From: Polytolypa hystricis UAMH7299 | Lineage: Eukaryota > Ascomycota > Eurotiomycetes > Onygenales | Reading direction: 5' to 3' | Length of the DNA: 64,000 bases | Assembly (NCBI GenBank): GCA_002573605.1 | Contig: PDNA01000052.1 | Span: forward strand, 1-64,000 | The notes under the pieces: generated by a model | What the model saw: only the letters and a program-made list of their open reading frames with translations | The model's database searches: none | Told to the model about the DNA's origin: nothing | In this document: positions 1-11,822 of the stretch, one piece after another | How the letters are laid out: each line of letters starts with the position of its first letter | Numbering within the stretch: position 1 is the first letter of the stretch | Program-made: the position numbers and the translations under genes

Positions 1-884
1 CTTATGCAGGGCTTTTTTTAAGTCTGTCTTAGTATGAACTCTATTATGAGACTAAATGCTGTAGCCATGTTGAGGTTTTGATGTTCCCGTGGTTAGAAAA
101 TTTCTCTAACCACGCCGAGCTTTTTTCTAACCACGCTGAGCTGTAACCCTGTTATCATTGCCCCGGCTACTGCTATTTCTCCTCACTTTATATTATTTAT
201 CCCTTCTTGCTGCTGTTCTTCTTCCTTATCAACAGAAACTCCAACTCTTTTTTTCATACTATAAATCCATCACCAAAGTCTTCTCTATCTGCCTAACATC
301 ATACATTTCTGGTTTTAGGTTCTTGACTCAGTGGTGCGGGTGACTGCAACTAGCTTTCCGGGACCACTTCAGTTTCACTATTCATTACGGAGTATGACCG
401 CATAGCATCCTCTTTTGGGTGCAGACTCGGATTTCTCACGGAAGAGAGACAGAGCAATACTTTTCCGTTGAATAATATAATCATTGACATCTCCATTCAC
501 TCCTCGTCGCCGTGTGAAAGCACAGGACACGTTGATTGCCTGCTTTGTCGCGTAAGTAATTACTGTTGTTCCCCCCGCCATTTATTTCCCCACTATGCGT
601 GTTTCCAATTAACTGAGCGACGAACAGCTTTCTTTATCGCTATCGCGATCGACCAGCCGCTCACTCTCCCCCCACCACCACCGCCTTAACAACAACGACA
701 ACAGCCTATTCGCTTTATCAACGGTGAACCCACAAGGCCAAAAAGAGGATATTTGTACTTCCTGGTCGAAATACCATTAGTGTGGAATAGCTGCTGTTTA
801 AAGCTTGCACTGCATTTTCCCACTCTCTGGGTCTATCTGTGACGTCTTCTGCGGCCAGTTTCGGTGCAGTGCATCACCGCAAAT
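1..884. other. upstream region of the endosulfine gene
   Basis: No protein gene is supported here. The stretch holds a short hairpin near 88-114 (listed separately) and then a pyrimidine-rich tract from about 150 to 720 that is typical of a long fungal promoter and 5' UTR. Short open frames in it show no family signature and overlap each other on both strands. Confidence 0.5.
88..135. repeat. 10-bp inverted repeat plus a third direct copy
   Basis: CGTGGTTAGA at 88-97 and its exact reverse complement TCTAACCACG at 105-114 can form a 10-bp stem with a 7-nt loop. The same TCTAACCACG recurs at 126-135 and both right-hand copies are followed by C(C/T)GAGCT. It could be a clustered regulator site, an RNA hairpin or a transposon-end remnant; the sequence does not decide between these. 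Confidence 0.7.
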
Positions 885-1545
885 ATGAATCCTCACCAAC
901 AGAACAAGATCGATATCAACGTGAGTAGTCTGTTTGAATCGTCAATTGCTAGTCCCCTGTTTCTTTGGCTAACTGGTTATTTCCCGGGAAACAGTCGCTG
1001 AGCCCGGATGAGCAAAGGCTCTTGCGCATGTACGGCAAGATGCCGACCAAGAAGGACTTGCTTCAGAACAAGCTAAAGGTTTGTCCCTCTTTACTGACTC
1101 TCGTCTACGATCTCTTCGTTCTATCCACTAATACGTGTGGTTTTTTTTCTTATCGTAGGAGCGAAAATATTTCGATTCCGGCGACTACGCGCTCAGCAAG
1201 GCCGGCAAAGCCTCAGACGTCGGCGTCACCAGCATCGGCTCACGACACCCTCTCCCCGAAAACATCCCCCATCTCGCAGCCACATCTCCGCCGCAGGGAA
1301 GCGGTATCCCTAGTCCGTTCAACGGCCATAGCCTCAACCTCCCACACCAAGGACATAATGGCAGCATCAGCCGCAGCCCGGTCAAAGAGAGCAGCTTCCT
1401 GCAGCGCGAAACGAGCATGGATGACGAGCCAGAGCCAGAGACCCAAAAGAAAGAGGAGGAGAGTGCTAAGGGCGCAAATGAGCCTGCACAGGGCGCCAGT
1501 GCAAGCCCTCCCCGTCATAAGGAGGGCCTCCCGATCCGACGGTGA
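885..1545 (+). CDS. igo1: endosulfine/Igo1 family PP2A inhibitor (mRNA stability protein)
   Basis: Spliced model: exons 885-920, 995-1078 and 1159-1545 (168 aa). Both introns have GT-AG ends and the joins are in phase. The core reads LLRMYGKMPTKKDLLQNKLK, then ERKYFDSGDYALSKAG. FDSGDY (residues 45-50) is the hallmark of the ENSA/ARPP19/Igo family: the serine, here Ser47, is the target of Greatwall/Rim15-type kinases, after which the protein inhibits PP2A-B55. In yeast this protects mRNAs and drives quiescence entry. The C-terminal 110 residues are low-complexity, rich in Ser, Pro and Glu, as in other filamentous fungi. The start is the first ATG of a 12-codon first exon. The gene is convergent with ICE2, 2.4 kb away. 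Confidence 0.93.
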
Positions 1546-3995
1546 TGGCGAGCTCTTGGGCTCAGGAAGGTGGAAATAATATGAGAATGAGGTGCTCGTT
1601 TGCGGGTTGCAGCTCTTGGTCGTAAGTTGCTAGCTCTTTGGAGTGGCGGTGATTGCCAGGCTCAAGAGGTGAAAAGAAGTCGCTTTATGACAGGTGATGG
1701 ATGCTACATGCAGGTCAGCATCTACGAACAAGTTACGGAATATTAGGGTCAGCCGTGCGGAGTGATTTTCTCTATTTTTTTGCTCGCTCTGGCGTCCAAA
1801 AGGATATGTGCAGCCTTTTTTTACTATCTCCTTCCATCGATTCTTCTTATCCTTTTCCGCGCTTTCACACTTTTTTCGAAAAACCAAAAAAGGTCCCAGC
1901 AGAAAAAAAAAAGCCATACGGAAAAAAAAGTTCGCTCAAGGCCTGGTTTCTATGTGCTTCTCCTACCTTTCGCCTACTGTATGACTTTACCTGACTTTGT
2001 TTGCAGCCCCCGCTGCGTCCCCTCTCACATCATTTCTTCTCCTCCTTGAGCTCAAGACTAGCTCTTGAGGACATCTTGCTTACGAAACTTCTCCTACTAT
2101 TCCCATTCATTTCATTCCTTCACGACTCTTATTTCTTTTTCCTTTGTGTGTTCTTGTCTTACCTCTTCAAAGTTTGATATCTCCTTTTTTTTATGCCTCG
2201 TTTTCTTTTTTAAACTCGGTTTATTACTATGGCGTTATTATGTTATGTATGGCAGTTTTTTTTATCCGTGTATGGAATTATATCCTTTTATTTATTTTCC
2301 CTTAACGGTTTCACCTTTTTTTTTAAAGCTCTTTTTAAGCTTGTTCAAACCACCCCTCCCCTAGGCGGCCTTTCGGAAAACTCCTGTCAATTATAGACGA
2401 AAGCGCTCCCTTTTCCATGGTCCAGCCATGCGCAGACAGCCTTCTAGGCTCTTCTAGCACACGGAAGAATTCATCCATCCATCCCATCCGTCCAACTACT
2501 AAGGTATCTGTCGGTGTACATATAAAGAGTCCCCCTCCCTCCCTCCCTCCTTCCCTCCGGCGCAAAATTGCCATTAATAATCTTCCACCATATTCTTCAC
2601 GAGATCCCCGTTTCATTAGGTACGGCTTCCCGCCCATCCATCCCCTTTGCCTTGTAGAGTTCCTTCGACAACATTCCAAAAAAGTAATTTCGCATACATA
2701 CAATACAACTCTCCACCAATGGAAGCACATACAAAATCGCCCTAGTTGGGCATGTCAGGCCAAAAAGGACAAAGGGGCATGGCGTATTGATGGTATAAAT
2801 CTAGCTTAGCTTACCCTGGTTCTGCTAAATACGTGAACTATGGGCGCGCGGAGGACGGCGTCAATGCATGGCGTGAAGCTTAGTACATAGCTACATAGAG
2901 TGTGCAATGCATTCATTATACGTCACAACTTCGGTGTGGAGGGAGAAGTTCTTTCTCAAAGTGATGGTCGAGTGCGCGTCAAACACGAAGCTTCGATGTC
3001 TCTATACACAGTTCAAAATGCATGAAGTAGTTATGTACATACATTGGAAAGGGGGTCAGCATCGACTGGTAAAGGGGGGAAAAGTTATCAAATAAGAGAC
3101 ACCTGCGTAGCTGCATGGTTATGATACAAATAAAATGAAATAAGCAATGACATGAAATATTCTTGATATCTTCTTCTTCTTCTTCTCCATCCATTGTCTA
3201 ATAGGGTACTGGCAAGCCAGACAAACAAAACATCTTGTGGTCATCTGGTCAAAGATTCAACTTCGTGCCTCCGCAATCCACTCATTCTGTTTCTGATTTT
3301 CCTCAAGCCGGGATTGTGGGGGGGTCCCGCCTTGAGCCAGGATCGGCGATGCTTCCTGCATGTCCAAGTAACATCGGTTCTAGACCCAAATGAAACTCTC
3401 TCGCCAAGACAAATAGATGGGATAGATATAGTTCGGCAACAACGAGCTCCGCTTCCATTCGTGATCCGGGCTGGAACAGTCAAAGTTTCTCTAAGCCCTC
3501 TTATGCACATCAAAACCCCATCCAGCAGTATGTTTTCGAGAACTGGGTCTCCGACTAGGTAGTAGATGAAATAAGAACCCAGCCGAAAAAAGTAGGGTAC
3601 GGGGTCGAACGGAATCGTATGCGGCAGCTGGGGTTAAAAAGGATGATCCGGTACGGATCTTGACGAGCCTCGACGCTAAATTAAGCAAAGAGCGGTGACC
3701 CTTCATTCTATCAGTGCAGAGTCTGCGAAGCGCGAGGTTGATTCGCCGGAAAAATGCATTCTATCTGGGGGGATCGAACGAGTTCGCTCTCCAGCAGTGC
3801 ACCAATAATGCCGCGTCTGTATCTTCATCCATACCCCGATGTTACCATCCACTGTGCCTTTGTCGTGTGTCCAGTTAGATGCCTCGAGGTAAAACCTAGC
3901 TAGCCGTGCGCTGGGCAAATTAATCCAGTGCGCAGGACCTATGATCCCGCGATAACCAAACAAAATGACTACAATGGCTCCAGTAGTCCACCTTC
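1546..3995. other. intergenic region between two convergent genes
   Basis: This holds the 3' UTRs of the endosulfine and ICE2 genes. It is rich in T tracts (about 1760-2340) and has a CCCT/CCTCC-rich run near 2533-2560. Open frames on both strands around 2335-2810 and 3194-3560 overlap each other and match no family I recognise, so no gene is called. Confidence 0.5.
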
Positions 3996-5374
3996 TCACT
4001 CGGTTTTCCAGTGGCCAGCGAGACCCGCGTCGATATCGTCCTGCTTGCCAAGCCACAGTTCAACTGCATAGAGTGCCATAGTGCATCCTAGATTGATCCA
4101 TCTCCAAAAGTTACCGCCCCCACCACTCTGGCTACTCCAGAACTCACCGCTTCCACTCATGGCCTGAGAAGTCGATGCGAAGTGCTGCATGAGCAGGCTG
4201 GTGTAGACGGCAATGAGAATTGAGGGCGAGAACCAACTAAGAAGGCCTAGGAACTGGCCGGCGCCATCGGAATCATCCAACGACGCTTCTTGGGAGAGCG
4301 CGCGGGCCCCAGACTCACGAACAGCCGGGATTATACGGGTCGATGCATAGAAGACGAATAGGCGGTATGTGAGCGATATAAGGACGGACGGAGTAACAGC
4401 ACTGAACGCTGCGCTAACCACGTTGTAGGCGCCATGGATTATGGAAGGGAGGGTGGAAAGAGCGTGAATAAGGGTTGTATATGACTCCATGATGATCGGC
4501 GGTAGCGGAGGGAATTCAGCTTGAGAACTTGGCGAGGCAGTCTCAATGGGTGTGGATGGCTGATAGTCTGTAAAGATCTGGTAGATGCAGAGAACAATGT
4601 AGGCAAAGAGAAGCGAACTCTCGACTGGGTTCCCTCTGCCGCTGCCAATCCCCCACGCACAGAGGAACACGGCGCAGGTAATGGCAACGCCAATTAGGGC
4701 GGAATCGACGTTGCTGATTTCTGGAAACTGCAAGACGCGCCATAGGAAGTAAATTGAGCTAGAGATGATCGAAGCAGACAATACCAGAAGCCCGATCTAC
4801 GTATAGTTAGCACTCATGGCACAGTAGCCAGGGATAAGAAGATAAAACATACCATCCAACTATCGCTGCGCCCACCACGATTCACCAGCCAACGAGTAAT
4901 CTGGCCTGCGGCCTGGATAACCAACAAGCTGCAGAAGCCCTCTGCCAGCTGGAACACGGGAGCCGACCATCTCAGTAGCTTATCCCAGCTCCCCATAGTC
5001 AGAGCTTCGATCAAGCCATCCGAGCCGAAAATCCACTCTCTAATCGAGGTATCAGCAGCTCTCTTCCCACTGAAAGTGCGCTCCACCCAACCACTCGAGG
5101 TGTCCGAATCGACGGAGAAACGATTCAACGACCAAATCAACAGACTCGGGACGATAATCCACTGAGTCGACTTGATAACGAATATCAGCGAGTTTCGGAC
5201 CCATGATCGATCGGGGGTGGTGAGCCTGAGGAGCGAAAAGAAGAAGTAGAACGAAGCCAGCGACAGCGAGAAAGCCAGGCCACACGATCCTCCGCCTACA
5301 TCGAAGGCTAGCGGCACAGACAGGACGATAGCCGTCAGGAAGAAGGCGGCGGAGAAAACTCGAAAGATAAACAT
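3996..5374 (-). CDS. ice2: ICE2 family ER membrane protein
   Basis: Two exons, 5374-4853 and 4796-3996, joined by a 56-nt intron (GTATGT...TAG), give 440 aa. The product is strongly hydrophobic with about eight to ten predicted membrane segments; the N-terminus has the family-typical GGGSCGLAFSL stretch. Yeast Ice2 (about 490 aa) keeps cortical ER shape and acts at ER-lipid droplet contacts, where it inhibits the Nem1-Spo7 phosphatase and so channels stored lipid into membrane synthesis. A Gly/Ser-rich loop (SGSGEFWSSQSGGGG) precedes the last membrane segment. The start was chosen because MFIFRVFSAAFFLTAIVL begins directly with the first membrane helix. The call rests on recognition of the family, not on an alignment. 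Confidence 0.85.
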
Positions 5375-7156
5375 CGACGGAGCTGACGATTTACACGTGA
5401 AAAAGAGGGTTGTTAAGAACAGATAAAGCTAAAGCTCAGTCACGGCAGAGCAGGCCCAGAACAAGATGCAGGGTCCAGGAATAGCAACCAGCAATGATGT
5501 CCGTTGCTTGTATCGTATCGCAGCTCCTACTCCTTCATTTCCCTCTTCTAGGCCGGTATGTTTCTAGCGAAGTATCGGAGGGTTGGTCACTCGTGAAGCG
5601 AAAGGCAGGATGGGTTGGTTGGACAAGGCACGATCGATCTGGCTGGAGTAGTGGAAGATGTAGAGCGGATCAAGGGATGATGATCACTGGAATAACACGA
5701 GGTTCTCAGTCAGCTACTTAGCTGCGATCAAGCATGCGGCATGGATGGCTATGTAGGGTGCCTGTGCGCGTGGGAAGATGGGGAGAAGTGCAGGGGAGAG
5801 GAAGAAGATGATGGTACCTCGAACATGTAATAAGTATGTGAAGTGACCAGGTTGTATTCTTGGGAGACTGGCAGGACGGAGGGAGCGATCAACACATGCA
5901 GTCACGATGATGGAAGAGGGCGTTGTCTGCGAGTTCAGTCACAGTATTTATCTGATATTATTTATTTCCTTCCTTTTTTTTTTGGCTGCTAGTTGGAAGC
6001 CTGTGAAATCGCGTGTGTGAATCCCTGCAGCACTAAAGAAGTTCGTTTGCGACTTTTGCCCAGACGAAACAAGAAGACGGCTGGCTGGGTGGTCGGTGCT
6101 CAAGCAGATAGTAAATGGAGGGGAAAGAACACACTCAAGGCCTTTATATGCTGTTTCTACTTTTATTATTCTCTTACAAAAGGAACACTGAATACTTGGA
6201 GATTGCCTGTATTCGCTTTGGTTCTACTTCCGTATCAAAGACGCGATGGATCGTGGAATATTCCCGTGCTTTGGGATACTTACTCGAACAATGTACTCAT
6301 GGGCGAACAATGAGTGCCTTGGTACTAGCAAGATAAACTGTCAACGATCATGGCGGGACATGTCTCGCGCTTTAAGTAGCAGTTTTCATTGACCTATTTG
6401 TTTGCCGGGTTTTGTGTGTGTTTATTAAACATCTTTGCCCCCGCCTCGTCTACCAGTGCTATATGTATGTAGATCAACATGGAGCCAATGGGACAAAGTG
6501 GATGGTTAGACATAAAATCGATTCTTCCCGCTGTTGGTTGGAATCCAAACCATTCGTCTTTTTGGCCACTTCTAACGACAGCACGGTGGACTGACGAGTT
6601 TTTGGACGACGATCACCGGTCAAGGAGCTTCTCTGATCAATTTCATAAAATTGAGGTGAGGGCTTGTGGATATCCAAAGCCACAGCCAACAGTTCGGTTC
6701 CGTTTTCTGCGACACGCTCAGTGGAGAGCATGGTACAGTACATTTTCCCGTAGAGGAGGACGGTGATATGGGTTGTCTCACGTGAGCTTGCCCCCCTCAT
6801 CATAGCAGCAGCGTACTCCGTAGAGAGACTTGTGTCTCTGAAAAGAGGCCCCAAGTAAACAGGAGGACATCGAATCATTTCTGATACAGAACATGGTTTG
6901 GAGTCCCCCTGCTCATTATTCCTGGAATCTGGAGAATCACCTGGGCACCCTCCAGGGCTCCCGTCACAGGAAAGGTGTCATGTGATATATCTTATCGATG
7001 TTTTAGTCATCTATTCGCTAGTCCATTCCTAGAATAGCGTGGTGCCAGCTGCAGCATCCACCATCTCCAGATATGATGTGAGAAAAGCTGTAGAACAACC
7101 TCCGCTTCCCCTCCATTCTACCTCCACGCATGCTCCGTTTGAGACCACTGTTCAGA
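5375..7156. other. divergent intergenic region ICE2/MYG1
   Basis: This 1.8-kb region is the promoter of ICE2 (left) and MYG1 (right). Short open frames near 5494-5720, 5993-6336 and 6474-6878 occur on both strands, overlap, and carry no recognisable domain. I see no RNA gene or repeat. Confidence 0.5.
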
Positions 7157-8324
7157 ATGGCCGAGCAAAACGCTGCGAAGAAGCTCAAAACTTCTGCTCC
7201 CTTAATTGGAACCCACAAGTTCGTAAACCTAACTGCACTGACCTATCCATCTGCGCTAGAAACTTACTGACAAACGCCGTGCTCTGCTGTAAAGTGGTCA
7301 TTTCCACGCCGATGAAGCTCTAGCCGTCTATCTACTCCGTCTCCTCCCCGCCTATTCCTCCTCTCCTCTTGTCCGCACCCGCGACCCAGCTCAACTCGCC
7401 GCCTGCCACACTGTCGTCGACGTGGGCGGGGAATATGACCCCGCGCGGAACCGCTATGACCATCACCAACGCACCTTCAACGCCACATTCCCCGAGCACC
7501 CCACAAAGCTCTCCTCGGCAGGCTTGATCTACATGCATTTTGGAAAAGCAATTATCGCCCAGCACGCTGCCCTCCCCATTGACCATGAGGATGTAGCCAA
7601 GATCTACGAGAAGCTCTACAGCGACTTCGTCGAGGCGCTTGACGCGCATGACAATGGGATATCAGTGTACGACGCCGCAGCTCTCGAAGCATCTGGCCTC
7701 CAGAAACGATTCAGAAATGGGGGCATAAATTTAGGTTCTCTCGTCGGTGACATGAACGCGCCTGATCCTACTAGACCCAATGATCCTCAAGACGAAGACT
7801 CGCTTTTCGCCAGAGCCAGCACATTCATTGGTGATGTCTTTGTTAGAAAGTTGCAATTCGCCAGCAAGTCTTGGTTGCCAGCTCGGAGCACCGTGTTTTC
7901 TGCGTACAAGTCACGCTTCACAGATTCCCATCCATCTGGGCGGATAATTGCCCTGCCAAAGGCCGGTATCCCGTGGAAGGAACACTTGTACAACGCAGAG
8001 ACGGAGAATGCGGCGGTGGCTGAAGGATCACCGGAAGTGTACTACGTACTTTATCCTGAATCCGCAGCAGAAGATGCCAAGTGGCGCGTGCAGTGCGTCC
8101 CAGTTACAGATGCTAGCTTCGAGTCGCGGAAACCGTTACCAGAGTCGTGGCGCGGAGTGCGGGATGAGGACCTAGATGGCGTCTTGGCTGCAGAGGCTGA
8201 AAGCGCTGGCGAGGAAAAGATCCCTCCGGGCGCCATCTTCGTCCATGCTAGCGGATTTATTGGTGGCCATAAAACTAGGGAAGGAGCCATGGCGATGGCC
8301 GTGAAAAGCTTGGAAAAGGCATGA
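7157..8324 (+). CDS. myg1: MYG1 family 3'-5' RNA exonuclease
   Basis: Exons 7157-7218 and 7295-8324 encode 363 aa, the usual family length. The intron splits the Asn codon of the hallmark GTHNGHFHADEALA (residues 18-31), so the splice is fixed by the motif. Further on come DVGGEYDP and RYDHHQRTF; the DHH triad (76-78) relates MYG1 to DHH phosphoesterases. The C-terminal half has the conserved LPARS, HPSGRIIALPKAGIPWKEHL and PGAIFVHASGFIGGHKTREGAMAMA blocks. In animals and fungi MYG1 works in nucleus or nucleolus and mitochondria, trimming RNA in both compartments. No clear presequence is visible; the N-terminus is short and Lys-rich (KKLK), which could be a nuclear signal. Convergent with LTO1. 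Confidence 0.95.
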
Positions 8325-8946
8325 TATGTTTTATGTTATGAGAACCTGAGCTATATAGTTTAAAATAATGAATGCACAGGGATTTCGTGTCACTTCATCT
8401 TTATTAGGTGTTCCTAAAATGAGGGGAAAGTAGCTTGCATTGCCCAATGAGGCTCTGCCTGGCTGCTAATCATGATTCATGGTTGTAATGGGGTGTACTG
8501 ATAGTATATTCTAAATCTCTATACCTAGGTTCGTAGTATTTCGCGGGAGGCGTCACAGATCAGGCATATATCACAGCAACCAGTCATACACCCTCTTTCC
8601 TAGAGAGCCATTAATCCCCTTGCTTAAACCAACATGAATGGGAGAATCACTCTAGCAGTGGACCTAAGTAGAATAACATGCGCAAAGCGCAGCTTCAGTT
8701 GCTGACTGCTCGTAGCTCATTTGCTGGCGCCAGCAAGTCGATGTGTTCTTGAGACTGCCTGGGGCTCCTTTGATGTCTTGCTCTGTGATAAACGAGCGTT
8801 TCTAGGCAGAGTTTTCTGCCGGAAGCGTGAGAGTTTTAGCTGGCGTATCCCATCGCGCAGAGTAGCACCCTGCAGTAAACAGTCTATGGCCTCTCCGCCG
8901 CTGCAGCAGAAAAATTGAAACGGCATTTTCTAGTAGCGAAGGCCTT
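8325..8946. other. convergent 3' region
   Basis: This holds the 3' UTRs of MYG1 and LTO1. An open frame of about 65-69 codons on each strand near 8717-8926 has no recognisable features. No gene is called. Confidence 0.5.
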
Positions 8947-9597
8947 TCATGACTTTTGCATCATCCTCGCCGGCAGCGGCCCAATATCTTCAATATTCCC
9001 CGTCTCGCCAGCTCCCCCAGCAGCAGCAGCACCCTGCGTCCCTCCTCCATCCAGTGCCTTCGCATCCTCACCCACCAACTTCTCAATAATCTTAACTTTT
9101 GCCTTCGCTTTCTTCAACCGGTCGTCAAACTCCTCAACCGCCTCCACAGTATTCTCCATCTCCAGCGTCAACGGATCCACGAGCGATAGTAACGAAGTGA
9201 TGTGTTTCTCCAGGCGTGTGTTGTGAGGGAGACGGGGTAGCTTTGAGTCTCTCGAAGCTACTTTCTCCGCAACACTCCCCGCTCCTCGCCCTTTATTTCC
9301 CGCATCAGATTTGGAAGAACGGGTGGTATCCCCCTCCTTCTCCTCCTCCTGCTGCTGCTCCTGCGAGGGGAGAAGCAAACCATGCTCCCCCGGCAACCTC
9401 TTCGCCCAAATAATCGCTTTTCCATATAATCTCCCCATTTCCTGAAACTTGTCAAACCCGTTTTCCACAGCGAACACGCTGCCTTCTGTATACCCCGCGC
9501 GTGCCCCGTCGGCGAGACCGAGATCGTAGCCTTCGGTGTAGAAGTCTTCTTCGAGATCGAGAAGGCTATCGAGGAGCCCAGTGCCAGAGGTCGGCAT
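8947..9597 (-). CDS. lto1: LTO1/ORAOV1 family protein (Yae1-Lto1 Fe-S adaptor)
   Basis: A single-exon frame of 216 aa. The N-terminus FYTEGYDLGLADGARAGYTEG shows the deca-GX3 pattern of the Yae1/Lto1 family: Gly at 23, 27, 31, 35, 39, 47, 55 and 59, with Ala43 and Phe51 breaking the series. Lto1 pairs with Yae1 to hand the apo ABC protein Rli1/ABCE1 to the cytosolic Fe-S assembly machinery, which supports ribosome biogenesis and recycling. The second half is variable: an acidic Gln/Glu stretch, a predicted helix (LEMENTVEAVEEFDDRLKKA) and an Ala/Gly-rich tail. Yeast Lto1 ends with a Trp needed to dock on the targeting complex; this frame ends MMQKS, so that residue is missing or lies on an undetected exon. 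Confidence 0.8.
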   Translation of the reverse strand: MPTSGTGLLDSLLDLEEDFYTEGYDLGLADGARAGYTEGSVFAVENGFDKFQEMGRLYGKAIIWAKRLPGEHGLLLPSQEQQQEEEKEGDTTRSSKSDAGNKGRGAGSVAEKVASRDSKLPRLPHNTRLEKHITSLLSLVDPLTLEMENTVEAVEEFDDRLKKAKAKVKIIEKLVGEDAKALDGGGTQGAAAAGGAGETGNIEDIGPLPARMMQKS

Positions 9598-10650
9598 TTT
9601 ATTTATTTTCTCTTATTTCTGCTTCTGGTTATTTGAGGTGATTTGTAGTACTCCTGCGGAATAAGTAGAAAGGGAGGGGAAGAAAAGTTCCTGCTCCGCT
9701 CCCGTCACGTTTTCTTTTTCCTTTTTAATCCGTGAAATGTCGTAAAGAGACTGAATACCGTGAATTTCGGCGAGTTTCTTATGCGCGTTGGGTACTCGTC
9801 AATCGGTAGGATTGAATTGTGAAGTCGAAGATTTAAATACAGGAATCAAGTGATGCCCCTCCCGTTCCCCGCGGCGGAGTTGGATTACTCATCTCCCGCC
9901 GCTCGCCCCGCCACAATCTATGAAGAAAACGAAGGCTTATCATAGGCCATCAGAGATGGTGTCTCTACAGATATGCAGAATATTCTTCTCAGGGCATGAG
10001 GTTCTCAAGGCAGTAACACTGGCTGAGATCTCTAGCAGTTCCCAGGCACACATATTGTCCGCGCATGAGACAAAAGAAAAAGGGGAGAAGCTAGGCAAAT
10101 TGCAATAACTGGGGTATCCATACTTTCTTGGCATTTGCTTCTTTGATACTAAACTATCCGTCCTTCAATTGGCATACCAAGAAAATACCACAACTGTGAA
10201 CAAATGACCATGGATAAAAAGAGAAATGAGGCCGCATACATGACTGAGTATGAAAACAAAAGAAAAACGCAAATTGAGACAAAACAAAAGGCGGTATACC
10301 ATCCGAGACTCCGTAATAAAATAAGACCATTTAACGTACTCCAAGGCGAAAGAAATGGGAGGAGGAAACGGAGAGAAAGGAGTTCGTGAATTCGGATTTT
10401 ATAGTGGCGAAGACGAGGGACGTGATCGATATCCCGTTCCAAAACATCGGTCCCACCCATCAAGGATATCAAAGCAAAATCTATTCAGAGCTAATGCGAG
10501 CCACGTTGACAGCCTTTATTCTGGTCTCGCCGTCAACCTCCTTATATCCGGCTAGAGGTATTGCCGTATGGTCATCCTCCCTGTCCAGCTTCTCATCAAT
10601 TTGGGACTGTTACCCCTGACTCCCCGAACTGATTATCCATATCCATTCCT
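9598..10650. other. intergenic region LTO1/RAE1
   Basis: This is the upstream region of LTO1 and the 3' UTR of RAE1. The open frames near 9920-10135 and 10149-10620 lie on both strands and show no coding signature. Confidence 0.45.
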
Positions 10651-11822
10651 CTATCTCAGCCGCCGACCGCCCGTTCTGGGACGCACTTCATCTGGAATAA
10701 CAGGATGCATCATCACCTTGTTCGGAATTTGCTGAGTGTTGCCAGTATATCCCTTGCTCCAGTCGTAGCTGACCGCATACGCGAATATAGTGCCGGTCCT
10801 GTTGAATGCCGTACTCGATATGGTTCCGCCAACGGCTGGATAGCCCTTCAAGCGGTGCTTGGCATCCTTGTCCCAATAGTGGAAAGTCCCATCGCTGCCT
10901 GCGGTGCTGAATGTGCCGTGGACTGGGTGGAATGAAATGGCGTTGACGGAGAAGACATTGCTCACATTTGCCTGGCCCCCCGTAGGCGTCTCACGGTGGC
11001 ATTTGAAGCTGAAGTTCGAGCTCGCATCCTTCTCCTCGACATACTGAATAGCGCAACGGCCTTCCACGCTACCAACCGCAAAGCCAGACGCATCTGAAAA
11101 ACAGCTGACAACTCTTGTCTGCCACTTCAGGGGTGACTGCATGGTCTTGTAGAACTTGGTGGGCTGGTCCAAATTGACGATGTTGATGTAACGATCCGCC
11201 GTTCCAATTACCAGAAGTTTATCTTTAACGTCCATCGTATACACGCGCTCTTGACATTGTAGAGTGCCAATAGGAGTTGACTGTCGCAGATCCCAGAATT
11301 TGACGGTCTTGTCCCACGATCCTGTCACTAGAAGGGGTTGGGCAGAGTTGCCAGGGTTCGTCATCATGCAGCAGCTTCTAATTGGGGCGTCGTGAGCAGC
11401 AACTTGAACGGCGGTGGGGTTGTTGGAAGAAAGGTCCAGCATGCGGGCTGCTTTGTCCACGCCGACTCCGATGACTTTGGTTCCATCCTAAGCATTGGAT
11501 AAAGTTAGCGCACGTAGCTTAGAACCATAATATACAAGAGAAAATAAAAGGCCCTAAGGTAACATACGGGAGACCAACAGCAGTTCAGCACAGGAGCTTC
11601 ATGTTCAAATAGCGCCTTTCCTTCGCTCATACCCTGGTCGTTGATTTCGTAGATGCGGACTTTCTTGTCCCACGAGGCCACTGCAAGATGATCGCTCACG
11701 GGTGAAAAGGCAAGGTCAGACACGCTGTCTTCGGGAGGAGATGTGAGCGCGACATCTTTTGAGAGATCACCAGTGGTAGTTGAGCTGGCAGATGATGATG
11801 TGGCTGTGCCGAAGAGAGCCAT
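10651..11822 (-). CDS. rae1: RAE1/GLE2 mRNA export WD40 protein
   Basis: Exons 11822-11568 and 11487-10651 (80-nt intron, GTATGT...TTAG) encode 363 aa, the standard length. The sequence is a seven-bladed WD40 protein: SVSDLAFSP...LAVASWDKKVRIYEI, LLVTGSWDKTVKFWDLR, FSVNAISFHPVHGTFSTAGSDGTFHYWD, and the diagnostic C-terminal FNRTGTIFAYAVSYDWSKGY. Rae1/Gle2 binds the GLEBS motif of Nup98-type nucleoporins at the nuclear pore and is needed for poly(A) RNA export. The N-terminal 25 residues are Ser/Thr-rich. The start is the first ATG in frame, shortly before the first blade. The basic end (TGGRRLR) is usual for fungal homologues. Confidence 0.95.

Noticed and set aside
3194..3562. 122-codon frame with an antisense partner
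   Set aside because: Overlapping frames on both strands, no domain, no splice context; lies in convergent 3' DNA.
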